A program made the translations under genes and the position numbers. From Flavobacterium erciyesense (GTDB taxonomy: Bacteria; Bacteroidota; Bacteroidia; Flavobacteriales; Flavobacteriaceae): a DNA stretch of 64,000 bases. The DNA lies in the NCBI RefSeq assembly GCF_018069925.1, contig NZ_JAGPXB010000013.1, positions 1 through 64,000 on the forward strand, read 5' to 3'. Shown piece by piece: positions 28,915 through 38,189 of the stretch. Below the pieces are notes generated by a model. That model was given only the letters and a program-made list of their open reading frames with translations, had not been told where the DNA came from and did not search any database. How positions within the stretch are numbered: position 1 is the first letter of the stretch; each line of letters begins with the position of its first letter.

Positions 28915-29947
28915 TCATAAATAAAAATCCGTTATTACTAGCAATGGTAATCAATGGTTGAATCGTGTTTGAAAACTTTTCTTTGTCAAAAGCATCTAAA
29001 TTTGGAAATATTGCTAAGTATTCATCCATATAAATGCTTTTGCAATCATTTTGTTTATTAATTTCAAAAGCTGTTTTTTGCAATTTATAAAACTTTTCAA
29101 AATGCTTTTCAAACAACGGAAGTTTATCACTTTTAGAACTATTAAACTTTTTTTCAATAGGAACTAAATTCCAAATAAGATCATGCATAACAAAATTATG
29201 AGGTATAAAATGATCTAATGCAAAATTCTTTTCATCAAATATCAATTTTTTACCCGTAAAAATACATTCTATCCCATTTTCCTTTTCAAAAACTAATTTC
29301 CAATAATCTTTAGTTTGTTTGCTTAAACCATTTCTTGTTGCTGGTTTTATTAATTTATTTGCAATATCAGGAACGCTAGGATTTCTTGTCTGAAGAAATA
29401 AAGTTAAATTCCAATAACAGAAATCTTTAATAATTTTTGTATTCGATTTTAGATACTCAATCCATAGTGGATTTATCTCTATAAAATCATTATGTAGAGC
29501 GTATAAACAATCATTATTAAAAGTTTTGGATAATTTATAAATCTCCGTTTTACTTTTTTTAGGAAACCATGGTGAAAGAAACCAATGCGGGACATTATTG
29601 TCAAAATGTAATAATTGATTTATAGTTTCTTTTAAATTAGAATTTTGTAATCGATCAATAAGATTAATTTTATTTTCATCTTCATGTAGTTTCTCAGAAT
29701 TCAAAATAGATTTAACAGCGATTTGTAAATTATCGGATTTTCCGAATGACAGTTTAAAATAATTTATGGTATACCATGCATTACTAATCATTCTAGAAAA
29801 AATGTTTTTCTTAAGAATAACTGAATTTCCTTCTTCAATTAATTCAATTATAGCAATTAACCAATAATATTTATAGGTTGCAACTGTACTTCCGAAAACA
29901 GAAGCTAATTTTTGAATAGGTAAATTATTTGAAGTTGGAAGGTTCAT
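28907..29947 (-). CDS. HNH endonuclease domain protein
   Basis: 346 aa from the ATG at 29947; a TTG one codon earlier is less likely. The nuclease motif lies at about residues 225-280: IECIFTGKKLIFDEKNFALD, then HFIPHNFVMHDLIWNLVPI and NSSKSDKLPLF, giving D-H, N and further N/S residues of an HNH fold, with a single cysteine near its start. The N-terminal ~200 residues are helical and not recognised. It lies 29 bases after the helicase stub and overlaps the MTase-HIT gene, so the three were one operon. Very A/T-rich. Confidence 0.87.
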   Translation of the reverse strand: MNLPTSNNLPIQKLASVFGSTVATYKYYWLIAIIELIEEGNSVILKKNIFSRMISNAWYTINYFKLSFGKSDNLQIAVKSILNSEKLHEDENKINLIDRLQNSNLKETINQLLHFDNNVPHWFLSPWFPKKSKTEIYKLSKTFNNDCLYALHNDFIEINPLWIEYLKSNTKIIKDFCYWNLTLFLQTRNPSVPDIANKLIKPATRNGLSKQTKDYWKLVFEKENGIECIFTGKKLIFDEKNFALDHFIPHNFVMHDLIWNLVPIEKKFNSSKSDKLPLFEKHFEKFYKLQKTAFEINKQNDCKSIYMDEYLAIFPNLDAFDKEKFSNTIQPLITIASNNGFLFMNE

Positions 29948-29976
29948 CAAGCTTAGATTATTAATAATTTATTCCG

Positions 29977-30261
29977 TTAAAGTTTTTTTCCACAATTTCG
30001 ACAAAACTTGTCTGACATATTAATAGTTGCTCTGCAATCGCTACAATTAATAATTTGTGAATCTATGTTTTTAATTATCGGCTTATTAACATTGTAGAAA
30101 TGTTGAGGAATTTCATCGACAAATGACGACTCGTTTCCTAATTCTGTAATCAGAAATAATTCGTCCTTGGCTCTCGTTATTGCAACATAAAACAATCGTC
30201 TTTCTTCTTCAAGTAAAACATCATATTTTATATCCTTAACAACTCTAAAAATAGCATCATT
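29977..30261 (-). pseudogene. C-terminal remnant of a UvrD/Rep-like SF1 helicase with zinc ribbon
   Basis: An open stretch of 94 codons bounded upstream by TGA at 30262-30264, without a plausible start. It encodes LLEEERRLFYVAITRAKDEL, which is helicase motif VI of UvrD/PcrA-type enzymes, followed by a linker and a four-cysteine zinc ribbon (CSDCRATINMSDKFCRNCGK). The ATPase motifs I-V that should precede it are absent from the next 300 bases in any frame I checked. I conclude that the gene lost its 5' part by deletion or rearrangement near 30262. Translation from the ATG at 30195 would give a 72-aa fragment. Confidence 0.85.
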
Positions 30262-30570
30262 TCAATTACCTATCGTTTATCAACTTTTATCGTTAACCGA
30301 TAATAAAAAACATAGCCCCACTAAAAGATAATCTTAAGTTAAAACAGCAATTAAAAAGCGATTCTGAAAGATAAGAAAAATATTAAAAAGGAACATAATT
30401 AAGAAAGCTAAAAAATTAAAACCTGTAAAATCTTAAGCCTAAAATGGAGTGCCTTTTTGATAACGATCTTAATGTTGTTCACAATTGCTTTTACTACACC
30501 TTCAAATTGAGTAATTTACATTATTATTCCCAATATTTTTCTTATTTTCCCGTACTAAAACTACAGCAAC
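30262..30570. other. Spacer at the right end of the tRNA-Asn island
   Basis: 309 bases without a convincing gene. It begins at the breakpoint of the helicase remnant. TATCGTTTATC and ATCGTTAACCGATA near 30270-30302 form a small inverted motif. No transposase or terminal repeat was recognised. Confidence 0.5.
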
Positions 30571-30960
30571 ATGTTACGACGAAAATTTATTGGAGCTACT
30601 ACAGCAATTGGTTTGGCAAGTTTGATGGGATTAAAAACCAAAGCAGCATCGCAATCTGTGCTACACCAAGTTTACTTTTGGTTAAAAAATCCAGATTCTG
30701 AAGCTGACAAAAAACAACTTATCTCAGGCTTAAAAACACTAGAATCAATACCAACAGTGCGACAAATTCACATAGGCACCTTAGCATCAACGGAAAAACG
30801 CGAAGTGGTTGATACCTCTTGGCAAGTATCAGAATTGTTGTTTTTTGACAATGAATCCGACCAAAAAATATATCAAGACCATCCCATTCACTTAGAATTC
30901 GTAAAAAAACACCAATACCTTTGGGAAAAAGTCCGCGTTTTCGATAGCATTACACAGTAG
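30571..30960 (+). CDS. Dabb family stress-responsive alpha-beta barrel protein with twin-arginine leader
   Basis: 129 aa. The N-terminus LRRKFIGATTAIGLASLMG carries a Tat-type RRKFIG motif. The mature part is a Dabb domain: VLHQVYFWLKNPDSEADKKQ, TVRQIHIGTLAS, and DHPIHLEFVKKHQYLWEKVR. Dabb proteins form dimeric ferredoxin-like barrels, and their roles vary. The gene is probably monocistronic. A frame in another register starting at 30444 overlaps it and is not real. Confidence 0.9.
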   Translation: MLRRKFIGATTAIGLASLMGLKTKAASQSVLHQVYFWLKNPDSEADKKQLISGLKTLESIPTVRQIHIGTLASTEKREVVDTSWQVSELLFFDNESDQKIYQDHPIHLEFVKKHQYLWEKVRVFDSITQ

Positions 30961-31094
30961 CTTTTTCAGAAATAATTGCAACAATAAGTCGTTGATAATA
31001 TGTTATTTACTAGTGATTTCTAATTTAAAAAAAACAGAATTTCAAAAACACCTCATCTGCAAACAGTTCATAACCAAACCATTTGATTATTCAC

Positions 31095-31102
31095 TATATT
31101 TG
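31095..31102 (+). promoter_or_regulatory. -7 promoter element of the cupin gene
   Basis: TATATTTG matches TAnnTTTG and lies 18 bases before the ATG at 31121. This supports the downstream start over the longer frame from 30992. Confidence 0.5.
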
Positions 31103-31120
31103 AATCAAAACACATATCCT

Positions 31121-31597
31121 ATGAAAAAATACATCATTTTCCTTTTACTAGTACAGCCACTTTTGACTTTTGCACAAGTTGCATCATATCAAATAACTTC
31201 CTATAATGTTGAAGGAACTAAAGCTCCTAATACACACTACTTGGGAACAGCATGGTTAAACACTATGATGCAAGAGAATAATTCTCTTCCATACAACATT
31301 ACCAAAGCTACTTTTAAAGCCAACTCCACCTTGGATTGGCACAAACATGCAACTCCACAAACATTGATTGTAGTTGAAGGTCGAGGATATTATCAAGAAA
31401 AAGGCAAAGACCCTATTGTTATTAAGCAAGGTGATATTTTAGTTTGCGATAAAGATATCGAACATTGGCACGCCTCTAGCAAAGAAAATAATATAACTTA
31501 TCTTGCTCTATATGGTGGAAAACTACCTACGATTTGGACGGAAGTCCTAACACAGGAGTACTACGACAATGTAGCTGAAAAACTTAAAAATAAATAA
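31121..31597 (+). CDS. Exported cupin domain protein
   Basis: 158 aa. The ATG at 31121 opens a clear signal peptide (MKKYIIFLLLVQPLLTFAQ); a longer frame to 30992 adds 43 residues unlike a leader and would read through the promoter. The cupin barrel shows motif 1 in LDWHKHATPQTLIVVEGRG and motif 2 in IKQGDILVCDKDIEHWHAS, with histidines able to bind a metal. Related small periplasmic cupins have varied, mostly unknown roles. Confidence 0.9.
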   Translation: MKKYIIFLLLVQPLLTFAQVASYQITSYNVEGTKAPNTHYLGTAWLNTMMQENNSLPYNITKATFKANSTLDWHKHATPQTLIVVEGRGYYQEKGKDPIVIKQGDILVCDKDIEHWHASSKENNITYLALYGGKLPTIWTEVLTQEYYDNVAEKLKNK

Positions 31598-31719
31598 CAC
31601 AATCCGTGCAACATTATGAATTTTAGAAGTCAAAATATGCAAAAATAACTTCTCATAAAAATAAAGTTCTAAATTGTGTTTTCATTTTAAAACTATAAAC
31701 TAACTAAAAACCAAACCAT

Positions 31720-34700
31720 ATGAATCGAACGCATTGTAAAAAAGTCTTTCATGGCCTTATCATTGCAGCAGCATTAGTGAGTAACGCGCCAAGCGGATTC
31801 GCTCAAAAAAAGAATGTAAAAAACAAAAACACGGCAGCCATTGCTACAGATAGTGTTTTTAACGCGCTCAAATGGCGCAACATCGGGCCGTTTAGAGCCG
31901 GTAGGTCCTTGGCAGTTGCAGGTCACGCCAGTCAACCGCTCACCTACTACTTTGGGGCAACCGGTGGCGGTGTCTGGAAAACCATTGACGGCGGAAACGA
32001 ATGGTTTCCTATCTCTGACAGTGTGTTTAAATCGTCTTCTGTTGGTGCTATTACCGTGGCGCCTTCTGATGCTAATGTGATTTATGTAGGAATGGGCGAG
32101 GCCGATATGCGGTCTAACATTTCGTTTGGCGACGGCGTTTATAAATCAGTAAACGGCGGAAAAAGCTGGGCAAAAGCAGGACTAGATAAGGCTGATGCTA
32201 TTGGTAATATTGAGGTACATCCTACTGATGCCAATATCGTTTTTGCAGCAGCAATGGGAAATCCTTTTCAATCGAACCCGGAGCGTGGTGTCTACCGATC
32301 AAAAGATGGTGGAAAAACATGGCAATTAGTCCTTTCTAAAGATGCTAAAACCGGAGCGATGTGCGTACGCATTGATCCTTCTAATCCGCGAATTGTGTAT
32401 GCTACCTTATGGGAAGCTTATCGCAACGGACACTCGATGTCGTCTGGCGGAAAAGGTTCTGGACTTTACAAATCTACCGATGGTGGCGATACTTGGGTTT
32501 CTTTAAATGAAAAACCAGGAATGCCTGTTGGTTTGCTTGGAAAAATAGGAATAGCCGTTTCGCCTGTAAACTCAAACCGTTTGTATGCTTTAATCGAAAA
32601 CAACAAAGGTGGTTTGTACCGCTCTGATGATGCTGGTGAACACTGGCAATTGATTAACGAAGACAAAAATTTGTGGCAACGCCCATGGTATTACATGAAT
32701 TTACAAACCGATCCTAAAAACGAAAATGGATTAATTGTGTTGAATGTTGATGCCCGGAAAACCAGCGATGGCGGCAAAAGTTTCAAAAAAATAAATGTGG
32801 GTCACGGTGATACACATGATGTTTGGATTAACCCAAACAACCCTGATAATTTTATCATTGGTGATGATGGTGGCGGAGAAGTTACCTATAATGGCGGAGA
32901 AACTTTTACTGCCCTTGATGTACCTACGAGCCAATTTTACCACGTTTCGGTAGACAATGAATTTCCGTATAACATCTACGGTGCACAACAAGACAACTCA
33001 TCTGTTCGTATCGCTTCCAGAACCAATGGTTATGGTATCGGTACAGAATCTTGGTATCCGGTTGCGGGTGGCGAAGCCGGTTATATCGAAGCTGATCCAA
33101 CCAATTCTGACATTACTTTTGGCGGTGAATACGACGGACAGTTAAGTACTTTCAACAAAAAAACAGGACAGTCAAAAGACATCTCTCCTTATCCGGAGTC
33201 GAATATTGGAGCGCCATCTAATGCCAAAAAATACCGTTTTCAATGGACGTACCCGATTGTTTTTTCGCCTCACAATCCTAAGAAAATGTACGTGACCTCA
33301 CAAGTAGTGCACGTTACCGAAGATCAAGGAAATTCTTTTCAAATCATAAGTCCTGATTTATCGCGTAATGATCCTAAAACTACTGGCGAAACAGGTGGTC
33401 CAATAACTTTAGACCAAACCGGTGCCGAAGCCTATGCTACTATTTTCACCTTATCAGAATCGCCTCTTGAAGAAGGTGTTATCTGGACAGGATCTGACGA
33501 TGGTTTGATTCACATCACGAAAAACAATGGTGCCAAATGGGATAATATTTCATTACCAACAACGCTTTTACCTGATTTTTCATTGATTAGTATGATTCAT
33601 ACTTCTGAGCATCAAAAAGGAAAAGCTTACGTAGCGGCGAACAAATACATGTACGGCGATCGCAATCCATATTTATTTAAAACGTCTGATTACGGAAAAA
33701 CATGGACCAAGATAACGAACGGAATCCCGAGTGACGAATATTGTCGTGTAATGCGCGAAGACCCAAACAAAGCAGGATTGCTTTATGCTGGTACAGAACG
33801 CGGTATTTATGTTTCATTCAATGATGGCGATTCGTGGCAAAAACTCAACTTAAACCTTCCCTTGACACCAATTCGTGATTTGCGTGTTCACAAAAGAGAG
33901 AAAGATTTAGTAGTAGCTACACATGGTCGTGCGTTCTGGGTTTTAGATGACATTACTCCATTGTACGAAATCAAAGACCAAGCAGTAAAAGCGGACAAAC
34001 ACTTATTTAAACCACGTCATGCCTACCGTATGTCAGGTGGTCAAAGTGATGACACAAGCACAGGGACCAATGCACCAAATGGTGTAATTGTGCGTTACTA
34101 TTTTAAAAAGAAACCTACGAACGAGATAAAACTGCAATTTGCTACTCCAAAAGGAGATACTATTATCACCTACTCGTCTACTAAAAACTTGAAAGGCAAA
34201 GAAATGGCACCTTCAAAAGAGTTTTATACTGATACCAATAAAGCACAACCAGGAACAATTTCAGCGCAAGCTGGTATGAATTCTTTTGTGTGGAACATGA
34301 GATATCCTAATGTGACTGAAGTAGAAGGTACTAATGTAATGTGGGCTGGTTCTGGAGCTGGCGCCAAAGTAGTTCCTGGCACTTATACTGTTAAACTTTT
34401 AGAGGGAAAAAATGTAATTGGCGAAGCAGCCTTCGAAATTAAATTAGACCCAAGAGTAAATACAAGTGCAGCCGACTTGCAAGAACAATTTGATTTGCAT
34501 CAAAAGGTGAACAAAAAAGTGGACGAAGCACATAAAGCGATCAACAAATTACGCAAAATTAGATCGCAAATCAATTCTTATATCGGTAGCGTAAAAGATG
34601 CTGTGCTGATAGAAGAAATGAAAAAAATGACAAAAACTACTTTAGAAAGTCTTGACGCTATCGAAGGAACTTTAATGCAACCCAAAGCCAAAGCACCACA

Positions 34701-34941
34701 AGATGTATTGGCCTTCCCTATTCAATTGAATGATAAAATGGCTGGTTTGGGATCAAACATTTCTTCATCAGAGTCAAAACCTACGCGCAATGCCTATGTA
34801 GTTTACCAAGATTTAGCTCAAAAAATAGACGCTCAAATCAGTAAATTGCAAGAACTGATGGATAAAGATGTCAAAGCTTTTAACAGCTATGTGATGCAAC
34901 AAAAGGTTCCCGCTATTATTTTAGATGAGGATAAAAAATAA
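31720..34941 (+). CDS. Large exported BNR/Asp-box beta-propeller protein (VPS10/sortilin-like)
   Basis: 1073 aa with a signal peptide ending near SGFAQ. The first ~750 residues contain many Asp-box repeats of the form S.DGG..W: VWKTIDGGNEW, VYKSVNGGKSW, VYRSKDGGKTW, LYKSTDGGDTW, LFKTSDYGKTW. They begin after the conserved ALKWRNIGPFRAGRS. This is the pattern of sortilin/VPS10-like and glycosyl-hydrolase-annotated propellers. The C-terminal ~200 residues are helical. No catalytic residues could be assigned, so "glycosyl hydrolase" would be only a database-style name. It is a single gene with a terminator after it. Confidence 0.88.
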   Translation: MNRTHCKKVFHGLIIAAALVSNAPSGFAQKKNVKNKNTAAIATDSVFNALKWRNIGPFRAGRSLAVAGHASQPLTYYFGATGGGVWKTIDGGNEWFPISDSVFKSSSVGAITVAPSDANVIYVGMGEADMRSNISFGDGVYKSVNGGKSWAKAGLDKADAIGNIEVHPTDANIVFAAAMGNPFQSNPERGVYRSKDGGKTWQLVLSKDAKTGAMCVRIDPSNPRIVYATLWEAYRNGHSMSSGGKGSGLYKSTDGGDTWVSLNEKPGMPVGLLGKIGIAVSPVNSNRLYALIENNKGGLYRSDDAGEHWQLINEDKNLWQRPWYYMNLQTDPKNENGLIVLNVDARKTSDGGKSFKKINVGHGDTHDVWINPNNPDNFIIGDDGGGEVTYNGGETFTALDVPTSQFYHVSVDNEFPYNIYGAQQDNSSVRIASRTNGYGIGTESWYPVAGGEAGYIEADPTNSDITFGGEYDGQLSTFNKKTGQSKDISPYPESNIGAPSNAKKYRFQWTYPIVFSPHNPKKMYVTSQVVHVTEDQGNSFQIISPDLSRNDPKTTGETGGPITLDQTGAEAYATIFTLSESPLEEGVIWTGSDDGLIHITKNNGAKWDNISLPTTLLPDFSLISMIHTSEHQKGKAYVAANKYMYGDRNPYLFKTSDYGKTWTKITNGIPSDEYCRVMREDPNKAGLLYAGTERGIYVSFNDGDSWQKLNLNLPLTPIRDLRVHKREKDLVVATHGRAFWVLDDITPLYEIKDQAVKADKHLFKPRHAYRMSGGQSDDTSTGTNAPNGVIVRYYFKKKPTNEIKLQFATPKGDTIITYSSTKNLKGKEMAPSKEFYTDTNKAQPGTISAQAGMNSFVWNMRYPNVTEVEGTNVMWAGSGAGAKVVPGTYTVKLLEGKNVIGEAAFEIKLDPRVNTSAADLQEQFDLHQKVNKKVDEAHKAINKLRKIRSQINSYIGSVKDAVLIEEMKKMTKTTLESLDAIEGTLMQPKAKAPQDVLAFPIQLNDKMAGLGSNISSSESKPTRNAYVVYQDLAQKIDAQISKLQELMDKDVKAFNSYVMQQKVPAIILDEDKK

Positions 34942-34971
34942 GTTGTAGCGAATATAAAGCATTACAAAACC

Positions 34972-35008
34972 AAGAAAGGGACCGCTCATTGTGAACGGTC
35001 CCTTTCTT
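34972..35008. terminator. Bidirectional terminator
   Basis: A 17-bp near-perfect stem (34972-34988 with 34992-35008, one mismatch) between convergent genes, with a pyrimidine-rich tail. Confidence 0.85.
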
Positions 35009-35047
35009 CTTTTAAAAATATTTCTTTTTGAAAAGTAAAAGCAATTG

Positions 35048-35461
35048 TTAAAAGTTGGAATAGCCGTCTAAATGTATCCACTTTTTATCGCTGTTGAGTT
35101 TAAAAGTACCAATATGTTCTTTATTCCACTCGTGTGGGCCTATCAAGGATAAAAAATGAACGCCTTGTGCATCGCGATACAAATGATAAATCTCGCCAAT
35201 AACTGGCTCAAACGAAAATTTGGCACTATACACGAGTTCGTTCCATTCGTATTCTTGCATCAATTTTTCGTATTGTAATTTGAGTTCATTGAACTTATTT
35301 CCCAATTCTTTATTCACATTGTCAATTCCTCTGCTTTTCCAAGAAACTACATCATCAACACGAATAACTGGTGCACCAACACCTGTTGCGTAGGGCAATA
35401 TATTGGCATTGTATCCCGCCTCGGCAGTATAAACAACATTATCTGGTTTTTTTTCTTCCAT
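35048..35461 (-). CDS. DUF2452 family protein
   Basis: 137 aa, cytoplasmic, no signal peptide. Features of the family are KPDNVVYTAEAGYNANILPY, a helical middle, and FEPVIGEIYHLYRDAQGVHF ending in LIGPHEW. The function is unknown. Confidence 0.87.
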   Translation of the reverse strand: MEEKKPDNVVYTAEAGYNANILPYATGVGAPVIRVDDVVSWKSRGIDNVNKELGNKFNELKLQYEKLMQEYEWNELVYSAKFSFEPVIGEIYHLYRDAQGVHFLSLIGPHEWNKEHIGTFKLNSDKKWIHLDGYSNF

Positions 35462-35616
35462 TTATTTTCAGCTTATGCAAAGAATAATTATTTTGTTTAA
35501 TTTTAATTCCGCAAAGTTAAACAAAAAATAGTTTTCTAGTCGATATTCCTTGTTACTTTGATTTCAAAAATAAAAATAGTTTCATTGCGTCTATACAACA
35601 CATATTATTTTTTGTT

Positions 35617-35624
35617 ACATTTGA
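35617..35624 (+). promoter_or_regulatory. -7 promoter element of the GH3 gene
   Basis: TACATTTG matches TAnnTTTG and lies 41 bases before the ATG at 35665. Confidence 0.45.
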
Positions 35625-35664
35625 AACGCTTCAATTTAAGCTATTGACCTGAAAACAAACCCGT

Positions 35665-37995
35665 ATGAAATCAAAAATTGTAATACTACCCTCTTTGCTC
35701 CTACTTGCTGTAGGCTTGCAGGCACAAACCAAATGGACCGAAACCAACAAAAAAACCTATAAACTAGTAGCCAACAAAGGTGGTGAAACCTTAGGTTATT
35801 CACCGCAATCGGGTATCAAAATCATTCAAGTAGATGGCTTTGCGTTTAAAGACTTGAATAAAAACGGAAAATTAGATCTCTATGAAGATTGGCGCAAACC
35901 CGTAAACGAAAGAGCCAAAGACCTAGCCGCACAAATGACCGTAGAACAAATCGCAGGTTTAATGTTGTACAGCAGGCACCAAGCCATTCCGGCGCAAGAA
36001 GCAGGCATGTTTACAGGAACCTATAACGGAAAACCTTTTTCCAAAAGTGGAGCGCAAGCTTCTGCTTTATCCGATCAGCAAATTGCTTTTTTAACCAAAG
36101 ACAACCTGCGACATATATTAATGACCTCGGTAGCGTCGCCAGAAATTGCAGCACAGTGGAACAACAATATTCAAACTTTAGTCGAAGGTATCGGGATGGG
36201 AATTCCAGCCAACAACAGTTCCGATCCTAGAAATGGAGCCAATAAAGATGCCGAATACAATGCGGGTTCCGGAGGTGCTATCTCACAATGGCCCGAAGAA
36301 TTAGGTCTTGCTGCCACTTTTGATGCAACCATTACGCAACAATTTGGTAGTATTGCTGCACAAGAATACCGTGCCATGGGAATCGCAACGGCGCTTTCAC
36401 CTCAAATTGATTTGGCAACAGAACCAAGATGGAATCGCTTTGTGGGTACTTTTGGCGAAGACCCAAAACTTGCTACCGACATGGCAAGAGCCTATGTAGA
36501 TGGTTTTCAAACCCCGAAAAAACCAATTGCCAACTACAACGGTTGGGGACATCAAAGTGTGAATGCCATGGTGAAACATTGGCCAAGTGGCGGTCCTGAA
36601 GAAGCCGGACGCGATGGACATTTTGCCTACGGAAAATTTGCAGTATATCCTGGAAACAATTTCGAAACGCACTTAAAACCATTTACCGAAGGCGCTTTTC
36701 AACTGAATGGTTCTACTAAAAAAGCATCGGCGGTGATGCCGTACTACACCATCTCATTTGGTCAAGATAAAAAATATGGCGAGAACGTAGGGAACGGTTT
36801 TAGCAAATACATCATCACTGATTTGTTGCGAGATAAATACAATTACGATGGCGTAGTTTGTACCGATTGGCTCATTACTGCTGATGAAGGTCCAAAACCA
36901 GATGTATTTGCTGGAAAATCTTGGGGAGTTGAATCATTAACCGTGGCCGAAAGACATTACAAAGTGCTGATTGCTGGCGTAGATCAATTTGGAGGAAACA
37001 ACGATATCAAACCTGTTCTGGAAGCCTATCAAATGGGTGTAAAAGAGCAAGGCGAATCCTTTATGCGAAAGCGTTTTGAGCAATCAGCAGTTCGGCTACT
37101 TTTAAATATTTTTAGAGTGGGATTGTTCGAAAATGCCTATTTAGACCCGAACGAAACCAAAGCTATTGTTGGAAAACCCGAGTTTATGAAAGCGGGTTAC
37201 GATGCGCAATTAAAATCAGTAGTATTGCTTAAAAATCAAAACAAAACGCTACCAATTGCCAAAGGAAAAACGGTTTATGTACCAAAGCGCACCACACCTG
37301 CGGGAATTAATTTTTTTGGACAACCTTCGCCAGAAAAAATAGAATATCCAGTTAATTTAGAATTGATTAAAAGATACTACACCGTAACCGATGATCCGAA
37401 AAAAGCTGACTTTGCAATGGTTTTTATCAAAAGTCCGATCAGCAACGGCTACAGCCGAACGGATAGAGAAGCTGGCGGAAACGGATATGTACCCATTAGT
37501 TTGCAATTGAGTGACTACACCGCTGTTGATGCAAGAGCGCAAAGTATTGCTGCTGGTGATCCCGTGATTGATCCTACTATCAACAACCGTTCGTATGTGA
37601 ATAAAACGAGTAAATCCAATTCGTATCCTGATTTAAATACCATTTTAGATACAAAAAAAGCCATGAAAGACAAACCAGTTTTAGTAGCTGTATCCATTTC
37701 AAATCCGATGGTTTTTAGTGATTTCGAAAAAAATGTAGATGCAATACTGGGAGATTTTGGCGTACAAGTAGAAGCTTTGTTAGATATTGTTTCTGGTAAA
37801 ACAGAACCGTCTGGCTTGTTACCTTTGCAAATGCCCGCCAACATGTCTACGGTTGAAAAACAACTCGAAGATGTACCACACGATATGATTCCGTACCAAG
37901 ACACCACCGGAAATGTATATGATTTTGGTTTCGGATTAAATTGGAAAGGAACCATCAAAGATGCCCGAACAGCAAAATACAGTGTTAAAAAATAA
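35665..37995 (+). CDS. Glycoside hydrolase family 3 protein (beta-glucosidase-like)
   Basis: 776 aa with a signal peptide ending near VGLQAQ. Layout: GH3 N-terminal barrel with KDLAAQMTVEQIAGLMLYSR, NRFVGTFGEDPKLATDMARA, and the nucleophile Asp401 in GVVCTDWLITAD, then a GH3 C-terminal domain with QLKSVVLLKNQNKTLPIAKG and DFGFGLNW. GH3 enzymes remove terminal beta-sugars from oligosaccharides. Polypeptide length and motif order are normal. It is monocistronic with a clear terminator. Confidence 0.94.
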   Translation: MKSKIVILPSLLLLAVGLQAQTKWTETNKKTYKLVANKGGETLGYSPQSGIKIIQVDGFAFKDLNKNGKLDLYEDWRKPVNERAKDLAAQMTVEQIAGLMLYSRHQAIPAQEAGMFTGTYNGKPFSKSGAQASALSDQQIAFLTKDNLRHILMTSVASPEIAAQWNNNIQTLVEGIGMGIPANNSSDPRNGANKDAEYNAGSGGAISQWPEELGLAATFDATITQQFGSIAAQEYRAMGIATALSPQIDLATEPRWNRFVGTFGEDPKLATDMARAYVDGFQTPKKPIANYNGWGHQSVNAMVKHWPSGGPEEAGRDGHFAYGKFAVYPGNNFETHLKPFTEGAFQLNGSTKKASAVMPYYTISFGQDKKYGENVGNGFSKYIITDLLRDKYNYDGVVCTDWLITADEGPKPDVFAGKSWGVESLTVAERHYKVLIAGVDQFGGNNDIKPVLEAYQMGVKEQGESFMRKRFEQSAVRLLLNIFRVGLFENAYLDPNETKAIVGKPEFMKAGYDAQLKSVVLLKNQNKTLPIAKGKTVYVPKRTTPAGINFFGQPSPEKIEYPVNLELIKRYYTVTDDPKKADFAMVFIKSPISNGYSRTDREAGGNGYVPISLQLSDYTAVDARAQSIAAGDPVIDPTINNRSYVNKTSKSNSYPDLNTILDTKKAMKDKPVLVAVSISNPMVFSDFEKNVDAILGDFGVQVEALLDIVSGKTEPSGLLPLQMPANMSTVEKQLEDVPHDMIPYQDTTGNVYDFGFGLNWKGTIKDARTAKYSVKK

Positions 37996-38008
37996 AGCAC
38001 AATCTCTC

Positions 38009-38039
38009 AAAACCACCTACTCAAAAGGTGGTTTTTTTA
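38009..38039 (+). terminator. Terminator after the GH3 gene
   Basis: AAAACCACCT (38009-38018) pairs perfectly with AGGTGGTTTT (38026-38035), followed by a T-run, 14 bases after the stop. Confidence 0.92.
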
Positions 38040-38189
38040 TGGGGAAACTTTAGATTTTTCTTTTTTCAAAAAAACACTAATTAAACGCAACGACTTGATT
38101 GTGTTAATTCGAAGCAAAAATTAAATCCAATCATCAATTTTTATTGGGCATTTAGTACCTTTAAAAACAATTTTGTTAAAACTTCTATC

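Noticed and set aside
26260..30261. A complete integrative element at tRNA-Asn
   Set aside because: No integrase, recombinase or transposase gene is present in the interval; only repeat evidence supports mobility.
30444..30701. Open frame overlapping the Dabb gene start
   Set aside because: It reads the Dabb gene in another register and has no family signature.
30992..31120. N-terminal extension of the cupin gene
   Set aside because: The ATG at 31121 is followed by a textbook signal peptide, and a promoter-like -7 box lies inside the extension.
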